Part shown: piece after piece, positions 1 through 5,176 of the stretch
Layout of the letters: each line of letters opens with the position of its first letter
Numbering within the stretch: position 1 is the first letter of the stretch
Assembly: GCA_009785545.1 (NCBI GenBank)
Contig: WQWD01000198.1
Location: 1-5,176, forward strand
Origin: Treponema sp.
Lineage (GTDB): Bacteria; Spirochaetota; Spirochaetia; Treponematales; Breznakiellaceae
DNA: 5,176 nucleotides
Direction of reading: 5' to 3'
The notes under the pieces: model-generated
What the model was told of the DNA's origin: nothing
Seen by the model: the letters and a program-made list of their open reading frames with translations, nothing else
Database searches by the model: none
Program-made: the position numbers and the translations under genes

Positions 1-1
1 A

Positions 2-199
2 ACGAGCTGGTTTGGAACGGCGGGTATCACCTATACGCCCCGTGCGTTTCAAACTCCATTAGGCGAATTTTCTCCTTATGTTGAAACTGCATGGCGATCA
101 TATTCCAGCAGAAGCTCAGACTTCCTCTTTTTTTCTGATGCCTCAGCAAGTGTTCTGGTGTCCACCGGTATCAGATGGCGTGTGGAAGTATCGAATTAA
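2..199 (+). CDS. C-terminal end of a possible outer-membrane beta-barrel protein (partial)
   Basis: The frame beginning at base 2 is open from the window edge to a TAA at 197-199, giving 65 residues; the other two plus-strand frames are interrupted within this stretch. The peptide contains GTAGITYTPRAF near the start and ends VLVSTGIRWRVEVSN. It is rich in alternating hydrophobic and polar residues, Ser, Thr, Gly and aromatics, with no hydrophobic helix, as expected of amphipathic beta-strands in an outer-membrane or autotransporter-like barrel. The last residue is Asn, not the terminal Phe or Trp common in barrel proteins, so the assignment is weak and no family is recognised. The 5' end lies outside the window. 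The gene converges on rlmB and ends 48 bp before the rlmB stop, with a strong terminator between them. Confidence 0.6.
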   Translation, partial: TSWFGTAGITYTPRAFQTPLGEFSPYVETAWRSYSSRSSDFLFFSDASASVLVSTGIRWRVEVSN

Positions 200-214
200 A
201 ACCTCACGGATTAG

Positions 215-260
215 TAACAATTTTGTTGAAGCGTTTCAACAAAATTGTTAAGCTTTTTTT
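215..260 (+). terminator. Strong Rho-independent terminator, overlapping the 3' end of rlmB
   Basis: A perfect 16-bp inverted repeat (215-230 and 235-250) flanks a 4-nt loop GCGT and is followed by AGC and seven T (254-260), then CTTT. This is a classical intrinsic terminator for the plus-strand gene ending at 199. In the minus direction the same hairpin has no U-tract after it, so it is a poor terminator for rlmB, though it could block 3' exonuclease decay. The rlmB stop codon (250-248) lies in the stem, and the T-tract is the complement of the rlmB Lys-Lys codons. Confidence 0.9.
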
Positions 261-973
261 CTTTGCCTTTGCACTTCATACAAAAGTACACCCGCAGCAA
301 CCGAGACATTAAGCGAATCAATTCTGCCTGCCGATGGAATACTCACCATGCCGTCGCAGCGTTCGTAGATCAATCGTGAAATGCCGCTTCCTTCGCTGCC
401 CAATACCAACGCAACTCTGCCGCGTAAATCTTTTTTGTACGCAGGCTCGCCTTCCATATCCGCCCCGTAAATCCAGAAACCTGCGTCTTTTAAATCGTCA
501 ATTGCACGTACAAGGTTTGGAGTTTCCGCCTGAGGAACCCACGACACAGTGCCTGCCGAAGTTTTGGAAATAACATCAGCGTGTTTTGCGTTGCGGCGGT
601 TGCGGCTAAGAACCAAGTTAACGGCAAACTGGTCACAGCAACGCAGGATTGCGCCGTAATTGTGCGGGTCTGTAATTTCGTCAAGAATCAGGACAAGGGC
701 ATCACGGCGATCTCCAAGTCCGTCAATAAAGTTTTCAAGATTGATTTCGGCTTGTCCGCCTTCGTCATCAATTTGCAGAGCGATCCCCCGGTTATCGGGA
801 GCAATACCTTCAAGTTCGAAAACACCTGTCCGTTCAAGGCGGATCTTGTGATTAACAGCAAGTGTAACAATTTCTTTTGCACGAGGGCCCGCTTTTGCCA
901 CAAGCAAAGCTCCGCATGATCGCCCTGATTTGATTCTTTCTTCTATGGCATGAAAACCTGTTAAGTATGTCAT
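248..973 (-). CDS. rlmB: 23S rRNA (guanosine-2'-O-)-methyltransferase RlmB (SpoU/TrmH family)
   Basis: The 241-residue protein is a SPOUT-superfamily enzyme expected to methylate the 2'-O of a conserved G in the 23S rRNA peptidyl-transferase region (G2251 in E. coli numbering) using S-adenosylmethionine. The N-terminal RNA-binding domain starts LTGFHAIEERIKSG, as in RlmB. The knotted catalytic domain carries all three SpoU motifs: motif 1 NYGAILR at 105-111 with the expected Asn and Arg, motif 2 LGSEGSGIS at 191-199, and motif 3 around IPSAGRIDSLNVSVAAG at 212-228. The length matches the roughly 240-residue family norm. I chose the ATG at 973 over the upstream in-frame start at 1009 because homology begins there, AGGA precedes it by about 9 nt, and it forms an ATGA overlap with the upstream gene. 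It is the last gene of the minus-strand cluster. A TrmH-type tRNA methylase is less likely, given the N-terminal domain. Confidence 0.93.
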   Translation of the reverse strand: MTYLTGFHAIEERIKSGRSCGALLVAKAGPRAKEIVTLAVNHKIRLERTGVFELEGIAPDNRGIALQIDDEGGQAEINLENFIDGLGDRRDALVLILDEITDPHNYGAILRCCDQFAVNLVLSRNRRNAKHADVISKTSAGTVSWVPQAETPNLVRAIDDLKDAGFWIYGADMEGEPAYKKDLRGRVALVLGSEGSGISRLIYERCDGMVSIPSAGRIDSLNVSVAAGVLLYEVQRQRKKA

Positions 974-1917
974 AATTTTTTTCCTGTATATTTTTGCACA
1001 TAACCGCAAGGACGATAAGTCATTTTTGCCTGACGTAATCCTTCGCTTCCTAAATCTTGTTCTCGATTAACCAATGTAAAGAAACGAGGCAAAGATTCTG
1101 CAAAAGCTTTATTCATAAATTGATAAAGCCCCTTGTATTCTTCGACTGCTTTTTCAAAATGAATAGCGAACATTCTGCCTCTTGCAAGGCTTTCTCCAAG
1201 ACAATAAGCGGCAGGTTTGCCGTCAACAAAAAAAACCGAACCCTTCAATGCAAGTATATCAAACTTTTCCAAAGCTTCTTTTGCAGCTTCGTAGTCGCCG
1301 TCTTCGTCTTCGCTGCGTAGAATCAAATTTTGATGCCATTGATCAAGAACATCAATTGCCGCCGGAACTAACTCTTTGGTCATTTTTTTTTGTTCATGAT
1401 TGGGGTAAGTACTTAAAAATTTGTTTACATGATTTTTCTTTTTATGAAACTTTTTCCCGGCAAGATCGGCAAGATCACTGCGGTTATAAAGATAATCAAA
1501 ATTATCCCTGTCTTCCCCGATAGTTATATTCATCTTTTTTAAGTTTTCCTGAATCGGAGATTCCAAACATTGTTTAAACAGAGTTTCCGAAATATTTTTC
1601 CAGTAATCGTGGCTGGAAAACAGTGATTCCAAAATATCAGAATTGGGAACAGAACAAGGTGTCATAAAAAAAGTTTTCTTTTTGTTTTCGCCGAACAATT
1701 GTTTCCCTGATATGATAAAACTGTCATCATCGCTGTTACGTGAAACACGGTATTGGTACCTGTTTCTGAAAAGATAAAGCCCGGAAAACGTAAATTCCGA
1801 AACGCCGTCCAATGTCAGAGAAAGACGCGGATGCAGAAATTCTTTCAGGCTTATATCCAAAGGAATAAAATCGGGATAATACGGAATGATCGTGTTTTTA
1901 ACAAGTTGAGTGGTCAT
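970..1917 (-). CDS. DUF2156 / phosphatidylglycerol lysyltransferase C-terminal domain protein
   Basis: The 315-residue protein is predicted soluble, with no signal peptide or membrane segment. It resembles stand-alone members of the family matching the C-terminal catalytic domain of MprF, a double GNAT fold that moves an aminoacyl group from aminoacyl-tRNA to phosphatidylglycerol. Recognisable family signatures are FDYLYNRSDLADLAGKKFHK (140-159), followed by KKNHVNKF (160-167), then VDGKPAAYCLGESL (231-244), IHFEKA (252-257) and the C-terminal VNREQDLGSEGLRQAKMTYRP (283-303). It lacks the flippase half of MprF, and the true substrate of such short members is not established. The ATG at 1917 shares ATGA with the stop of the AI-2E gene; an in-frame extension to 2088 exists but would run deep inside that gene and lacks family similarity. 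No strong Shine-Dalgarno is visible, so translation probably depends on coupling. The stop overlaps the rlmB start in the same way. Confidence 0.85.
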   Translation of the reverse strand: MTTQLVKNTIIPYYPDFIPLDISLKEFLHPRLSLTLDGVSEFTFSGLYLFRNRYQYRVSRNSDDDSFIISGKQLFGENKKKTFFMTPCSVPNSDILESLFSSHDYWKNISETLFKQCLESPIQENLKKMNITIGEDRDNFDYLYNRSDLADLAGKKFHKKKNHVNKFLSTYPNHEQKKMTKELVPAAIDVLDQWHQNLILRSEDEDGDYEAAKEALEKFDILALKGSVFFVDGKPAAYCLGESLARGRMFAIHFEKAVEEYKGLYQFMNKAFAESLPRFFTLVNREQDLGSEGLRQAKMTYRPCGYVQKYTGKKL

Positions 1918-3035
1918 GGTTGTACTTCGGCTTTTTCCATATCCGCTTTTTTCTTTAACACCGACTTGCGTGAACCTATCAAAACAGAAACAGGTTCTAA
2001 AATCGGGATATGTTCGCAAATAATTTTTATGATTACTGTCATCGGAACAGCAATAACCATTCCGGTAAATCCCCAAATATAACCCCACAAAGAAAGTGAG
2101 ATCAATATGACCAACGGAGAAAGCCCAACATGGTTTCCTATTATTTTGGGATCCAACAAATTGGAAAGTATCAAATTTACTGCCAGTATGATTGCTACTA
2201 CAATAATAATTGGACCGGGCTGCTCAGGTCCGAATTGAATCAGCGCAAATAATGATATAGTAACGCCTGCGGTGATACTGCCAAGTGCGGGAATAAAATT
2301 AAGAAGAAATTGAATAACTGCCCATACCATCGCAAATTGCAATCCGACAAGAGAAAAACCTATAAAATAGATTATTCCATTTGCAAGGGAAAACAAAAAT
2401 TTAGCGCCAAGATACCGGGAAACTTGCCTTATTATTTCATTTCCCATGTGATCGAAATTTCCAATGCGATTTTCAAATGCGGTAAAAAGTTTCATTTTAA
2501 AACAACTTGCTTCCATCAGGATAAACACCAGGAAAATGAGCATTAAAACTGCGCTTGTTACAAACCTGAAAGAAGCGTTTGTAATGGAAATTGCAAAGTT
2601 CTGGACAAATGTACGGATCACCGCCTGATCCCAAAGATTTTGCCAAAGTGTTTGTGCATCGTCGGTTTCAAGGTTAAACAGATCGGCTGCTTCGTGGAAA
2701 ATCAATTCAAGGCGGCCTGCGTAAAGGCTGCTTTCGTTATCGAGGATTTGCTCGGCAACCATGCTGCCGGATATAAAAAACACAGTTCCAAATAAAAACA
2801 TTCCTGTTATAACAATAATAACTATTAAAAGGATCGATAAAAAACGCGGACAGCGGATTTTATCAAGAGCGATTATCAGCGGAAACATTACTAATGCAAG
2901 CAACACAGCAATTACAAAGGGAAGTATAACAGAGGAAGCTATTTTTAAAACCGCACCGCCAATAATACAACAGATAAAAACCATCAGAAAAAAGATAGCT
3001 CTGCCAGAATTAAAGTTTCGCAAGACTTTATTCAT
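1914..3035 (-). CDS. AI-2E family transporter (TqsA/YdiK-like polytopic membrane protein)
   Basis: The 373-residue inner-membrane protein has the AI-2E (formerly UPF0118) layout. A hydrophobic N-terminal block of about three helices (roughly 14-93) is followed by a soluble stretch (about 95-155), a helix near 158-176, and a C-terminal block of about four helices (roughly 211-342). Family hallmarks are NFIPALGSI at 246-254, DPKIIGNHVGLSPLVILISL at 295-314 and WGFTGMVIAVP at 321-331. Members include the E. coli autoinducer-2 exporter TqsA, but others are implicated in ion or antiporter functions, so the substrate is unknown here. The tail is charged (KKKADMEKAE). I chose ATG 3035 over an in-frame TTG at 3050; neither has a clear Shine-Dalgarno. 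The stop overlaps the start of the next gene as ATGA, so the two are probably translationally coupled. Confidence 0.9.
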   Translation of the reverse strand: MNKVLRNFNSGRAIFFLMVFICCIIGGAVLKIASSVILPFVIAVLLALVMFPLIIALDKIRCPRFLSILLIVIIVITGMFLFGTVFFISGSMVAEQILDNESSLYAGRLELIFHEAADLFNLETDDAQTLWQNLWDQAVIRTFVQNFAISITNASFRFVTSAVLMLIFLVFILMEASCFKMKLFTAFENRIGNFDHMGNEIIRQVSRYLGAKFLFSLANGIIYFIGFSLVGLQFAMVWAVIQFLLNFIPALGSITAGVTISLFALIQFGPEQPGPIIIVVAIILAVNLILSNLLDPKIIGNHVGLSPLVILISLSLWGYIWGFTGMVIAVPMTVIIKIICEHIPILEPVSVLIGSRKSVLKKKADMEKAEVQP

Positions 3036-3052
3036 ACTTACAATATACAATA

Positions 3053-3079
3053 ATTATAAGGAGTTGGGCAACTTATTAA
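3053..3079 (-). promoter_or_regulatory. Possible internal promoter before the AI-2E gene
   Basis: On the minus strand a perfect -10 hexamer TATAAT lies at 3058-3053. The best upstream partner is TTAATA at 3079-3074 (4 of 6 matches to TTGACA) with a short 15-nt spacer. Transcription would begin near 3046, leaving a leader of only about 11 nt without a Shine-Dalgarno before the ATG at 3035. The 50-bp gap shows no hairpin plus U-tract, so read-through from the hydrolase gene is equally possible. Confidence 0.35.
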
Positions 3080-3085
3080 CTTAGG

Positions 3086-4951
3086 TTAATGCCAAAATCC
3101 CCAGGCAAGTAAGAGTATGGCGTAAACTAAGGCGATTACCATAGTGAAACACTGAAACACCCTGCTTGCTTTTGCCGGCTCTTTTTTTCTGCTTACAAAC
3201 ATAAGCCCAACCAAGACCGGGACAGCGATTACAAATACAATATTGAGTACAAAGTGTATCTGCAGTGATGCATAAGAAGCAAAGCTAAGACCACGCATTG
3301 CAAAAATCACATTATTGAGAGTTACGGCAGCCATCGATATGAAAAGCGCAAGGTTCAACTTTTTCATCAAATTGCAAGCAATCCCTTTTTTCTTGTTTCT
3401 GACAGCGCCGATAATTATAAGAACCAGAGCAACTGCAACAAACAGTATACACAATACAAAAAGAATCGCACTGCCAAAGTTTACGATTAATCTGCCTGTA
3501 TTAATGGGCAGTAAATCAAAAAACATTATCGAAACACGTGTAACGTTTCCGTCGTTTGCCTCAATGAAGATATAATCAATCAGATCCATGATCGCTATTC
3601 CGCCGCCGGTGTTTTTGAATACATAAGGACTTACCTGAACAAGCCTTGCCCCTGCCATATCCAGCGTGTTTTCGTCAACAACTGTTATGGGAAACATTGC
3701 CAAAGACATTGGCAGATTCATGAAACCGGTTTTCGGCCGTCTTGCCATTGTGAACATCCCGCCAAAGCTGCTTGCATCGGGAAAATCGCCTGCGTATTGG
3801 GGCGGAACAAATTCACCAAACAACGCTCTGGTAAGCCCGAAACAAATAGCGGCTTCCTGCGCTTGATTTGTCATTATCACAACGCCAAAACGTTCCTCTG
3901 GAGCAAACGTAAAAAGAGCCGAAAAAGCGGATGTGTTTCCGCCATGTCCAAGCGCTCTTACTGCTCCGTAATGTTCCATAAAGCCATGCGAAAAGCGTGG
4001 AAAACCTTCTCTGAAATACAAAGTTACCGACAACATTTCGTTCAACGTTTCATTGTCCATGAAGAGGGGGCTTGTTTCGCCTTCTGCAGGCATGAGCGCA
4101 GACAAAAACTTAATTGCATCCTGCGCTGTTCCCATAACACTTCCTGCCGGATACAACCCGAGGAATATCCGCTCAACAGGAGAGACAACGGGGTGTTCTC
4201 TGCCGGCAAAGTGCCCTTTAATCTGTGTACGCCTTTCGGCTATATCGGGATTATCAGCTTGAAGCGGATGAATGGCAGTCTCTCTCATACCAAGCGGGAT
4301 GAAGATATTTTCCCAAACATATTGATAAAACGGCATTCCCGAAACACGCTCCACAATGAAACCTGCAAGCCCGGTTCCATAATTTGAATAAGCAACAACC
4401 GTTCCGGGTTGGAAAAATTGACGAGGCTTCCACGTACGCAAAGAACCCTCAAGACTCGGAACGTCTTCTGCTCTGCTATAGAATATATCGACCAAGCGGT
4501 CTTCCCATCCGGGAGTGTGGTTCATCAAATCCAACATAGTGATAGGCATTTCGTATCGCTGCCTTCGCAGGAAGTTCTCTGGCAGATATTCACGTATGTC
4601 ATTATTTAAATCGAGTTTTCCCTGTTCGACAAGCTGCATAACACTTGTCCACAAAAGCAACTTAGTTGCCGAGCCCCACTCAAAAATGGAGTCTGCATCG
4701 GCCCTTATTTCGCCCTGAATAGCGTAACCATAGGCTTGGTTGAATATCAGTTCCCCGTCTTGTATTATCGCAACAACAGCTCCCGCCGTTCTTGTGCCGA
4801 TATACTCCCCGACAAATGTATCGATAAACTGATCCAGCTCGGAAAAGGGGATTCCAGACGGAGTTGCGGTCAAAGGTTCCGAAGCTGCATAAAACGGAGT
4901 TATCCCCACGATCAATATTGCCAAGATGACAGATAGTGCAAATTTGTTCAT
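3086..4951 (-). CDS. Secreted beta-lactamase-family serine hydrolase with C-terminal transmembrane domain
   Basis: The 621-residue protein starts with an uncleaved or cleaved Sec signal (hydrophobic 5-20, possible cleavage after AAS at 22-24; no lipobox Cys). Next comes a beta-lactamase/penicillin-binding-protein-like domain (about 35-385) with the catalytic triad of motifs: SATK at 94-97 (nucleophile Ser94, Lys97), YSN at 188-190, and GHGG at 335-338 in place of the KTG of true beta-lactamases. That third motif points to the esterase, peptidase or carboxypeptidase branch rather than to antibiotic resistance. A linker region (about 390-485) leads to four predicted membrane helices (about 493-516, 533-552, 565-586, 600-618). 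The catalytic domain should face the periplasm. The substrate is unknown; peptidoglycan peptides, D-amino acid peptides or esters are all possible. The ATG at 4951 is supported by AAAGGA 8 nt upstream. It is the first gene of the minus-strand cluster. Confidence 0.9.
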   Translation of the reverse strand: MNKFALSVILAILIVGITPFYAASEPLTATPSGIPFSELDQFIDTFVGEYIGTRTAGAVVAIIQDGELIFNQAYGYAIQGEIRADADSIFEWGSATKLLLWTSVMQLVEQGKLDLNNDIREYLPENFLRRQRYEMPITMLDLMNHTPGWEDRLVDIFYSRAEDVPSLEGSLRTWKPRQFFQPGTVVAYSNYGTGLAGFIVERVSGMPFYQYVWENIFIPLGMRETAIHPLQADNPDIAERRTQIKGHFAGREHPVVSPVERIFLGLYPAGSVMGTAQDAIKFLSALMPAEGETSPLFMDNETLNEMLSVTLYFREGFPRFSHGFMEHYGAVRALGHGGNTSAFSALFTFAPEERFGVVIMTNQAQEAAICFGLTRALFGEFVPPQYAGDFPDASSFGGMFTMARRPKTGFMNLPMSLAMFPITVVDENTLDMAGARLVQVSPYVFKNTGGGIAIMDLIDYIFIEANDGNVTRVSIMFFDLLPINTGRLIVNFGSAILFVLCILFVAVALVLIIIGAVRNKKKGIACNLMKKLNLALFISMAAVTLNNVIFAMRGLSFASYASLQIHFVLNIVFVIAVPVLVGLMFVSRKKEPAKASRVFQCFTMVIALVYAILLLAWGFWH

Positions 4952-5001
4952 TGTTGTATTCCTTTTTAATAATCCACTTGATATGTAAAATATATTAATA
5001 T

Positions 5002-5030
5002 ATTATATTGACAAATCAACATTTATACAA
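5002..5030 (-). promoter_or_regulatory. Promoter candidate for the serine hydrolase
   Basis: On the minus strand TTGTAT (5030-5025) and a perfect TATAAT (5007-5002) are separated by 17 nt. Transcription would start near 4995, giving a leader of about 45 nt that contains the Shine-Dalgarno AAAGGA (4965-4960). A second TATAAT lies at 5039-5034 with TTGTTT (5060-5055) at a poorer 15-nt spacing. The strong AT bias of this region makes chance -10 matches common. Confidence 0.5.
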
Positions 5031-5036
5031 TATATT
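5008..5036 (+). promoter_or_regulatory. Near-consensus sigma-70 promoter reading rightward
   Basis: A perfect -35 TTGACA (5008-5013) is followed after exactly 17 nt by TATATT (5031-5036), five of six matches to the -10 consensus. The predicted start is about 5043-5044, at the ATG of the small ORF. It overlaps the leftward hydrolase promoter candidate almost completely, so the two may compete for polymerase. Confidence 0.6.
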
Positions 5037-5043
5037 ATAAGGT

Positions 5044-5172
5044 ATGAGCAAGACAAACAATCGAATGTTGCCGGTACTAATCTTTTATACTCGCAAACAG
5101 ACACTATTGGGTGGCTTGTGCATTATATATAATACCCCCCCCCCCCCCCCCCCCCCCCTACCACATAATTAA
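5044..5172 (+). CDS. Hypothetical 42-residue ORF containing a poly-C (polyproline) tract
   Basis: The frame from ATG 5044 to TAA 5170-5172 encodes MSKTNNRMLPVLIFYTRKQT followed by LLGGLCIIYNT, seven Pro and LPHN. I recognise no family. AAGG lies only one base before the ATG, too close for a normal ribosome site, and the promoter at 5008-5036 would start the RNA at about the ATG, so translation would have to be leaderless or begin elsewhere. A moderately hydrophobic stretch (residues 9-15 and 21-29) is present. The proline run is encoded by the homopolymer. One fewer or two more C would remove the stop and keep the frame open to the window end; one extra C would bring a TAA sooner. It may therefore be the 5' part of a phase-variable gene, a small protein, or non-coding DNA. 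Confidence 0.3.
   Translation: MSKTNNRMLPVLIFYTRKQTLLGGLCIIYNTPPPPPPPLPHN
5122..5133. repeat. 12-bp AT palindrome next to the poly-C tract
   Basis: ATTATATATAAT is a perfect palindrome ending one base before the C run. It includes a TATAAT (5128-5133) on the plus strand, but the nearest -35-like sequences are poor or wrongly spaced (TTGGGT 5107-5112, 15-nt spacer). It may be a protein site, a weak promoter element, or simple AT bias. Confidence 0.4.
5135..5158. repeat. Homopolymeric run of 24 C
   Basis: Twenty-four uninterrupted C residues (G on the minus strand) sit in otherwise AT-rich DNA, between AATA and TACCACATAATT. Tracts of this length are highly prone to slipped-strand mispairing and are known in other bacteria as contingency loci that switch genes or promoters on and off. 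The G strand could also form quadruplex-like structures. The exact length in a consensus assembly is unreliable. Confidence 0.9.
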
Positions 5173-5176
5173 AAAT

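Larger units (their letters stand above)
4989..5036. repeat. Three copies of the self-complementary octamer AATATATT
   Basis: AATATATT occurs at 4989-4996 and 4997-5004 in direct tandem, forming a perfect 16-bp palindrome, and again at 5029-5036. The second and third copies are extended to an 11-bp direct repeat, AATATATTATA, with starts 32 bp apart, about three helical turns. The copies coincide with -10 elements and the predicted hydrolase transcription start, as regulator sites might. Because the region is almost entirely A and T, chance is a real alternative. Confidence 0.45.

Noticed and set aside
248..1009. RlmB start at 1009 giving 253 residues
   Set aside because: The extra 12 residues (MRLCAKIYRKKI) are encoded within the DUF2156 gene and are not RlmB-like; the ATG at 973 has a Shine-Dalgarno and the ATGA overlap.
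1918..2088. 57-residue N-terminal extension of the DUF2156 protein
   Set aside because: It would overlap 171 bp of the AI-2E gene in another frame, is rich in Cys, Tyr and Arg, and is unlike the family N-terminus that begins at ATG 1917.
3059..3083. AAGGAG Shine-Dalgarno-like sequence on the plus strand in the AI-2E leader gap
   Set aside because: No start codon at suitable spacing opens more than a few codons before a stop; there is no gene for it to serve.
3064..3089. Short inverted repeats (AGTT/AACT and TTAAC/GTTAA) as a terminator for the hydrolase gene
   Set aside because: Stems are only 4-5 bp and neither is followed by a T-tract on the minus strand.
3797..4387. Plus-strand open frame of 196 codons antisense to the serine hydrolase
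   Set aside because: It lies wholly inside a gene with clear catalytic motifs, its peptide has no recognisable domain and has the Ser/Arg/Lys/His/Cys-rich composition of a frame shadow.
3086..4951. Antibiotic-resistance beta-lactamase
   Set aside because: The third active-site motif is GHGG rather than KTG and the protein has a long membrane tail, placing it with general serine hydrolases of the fold.
1..5176. CRISPR arrays, tRNA or rRNA genes, insertion sequences
   Set aside because: No regularly spaced repeats, cloverleaf or rRNA-like segments, transposase motifs or terminal inverted repeats were seen on reading both strands.

Overview
The window looks like chromosomal DNA of a diderm, fermentative-type bacterium with moderate-to-low G+C. 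The gene set (short MprF-type aminoacyltransferase domain protein, AI-2E family transporter, serine hydrolase with a membrane tail, RlmB) and what appears to be an outer-membrane beta-strand protein would suit a spirochaete such as a Treponema relative. That placement is inference from gene content, not a marker-based assignment.

Layout, left to right. Positions 2-199 hold the last 65 codons of a plus-strand gene, possibly an outer-membrane beta-barrel protein. It is followed by a strong intrinsic terminator (215-260) that overlaps the 3' end of the convergent gene. Four minus-strand genes fill the rest, in transcription order: a secreted, membrane-anchored beta-lactamase-fold serine hydrolase (4951-3086), an AI-2E family membrane protein (3035-1914), a DUF2156 / phosphatidylglycerol lysyltransferase C-terminal-type protein (1917-970), and the 23S rRNA ribose methyltransferase RlmB (973-248). 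The last three are locked together by two successive ATGA stop/start overlaps. The hydrolase is separated from them by 50 bp that carry no clear terminator but do hold a possible -10 box.

The right edge (4952-5176) is the least ordinary part. It is very AT-rich and carries back-to-back overlapping promoter candidates. One reads left into the hydrolase; the other, a near-consensus TTGACA-17-TATATT, reads right. The octamer AATATATT, its own reverse complement, occurs three times among them. The rightward promoter would start transcription at or next to the ATG of a 42-codon ORF. That ORF runs into an uninterrupted run of 24 C, which could switch its reading frame by slippage. This is a candidate phase-variable locus, or an assembly artefact that reads could settle.

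Functionally, the minus-strand cluster mixes cell-envelope genes (hydrolase, permease-like protein, possible lipid or peptidyl aminoacyltransferase) with a ribosome-modification gene at its end. The coupling suggests co-expression more than a shared pathway for rlmB.
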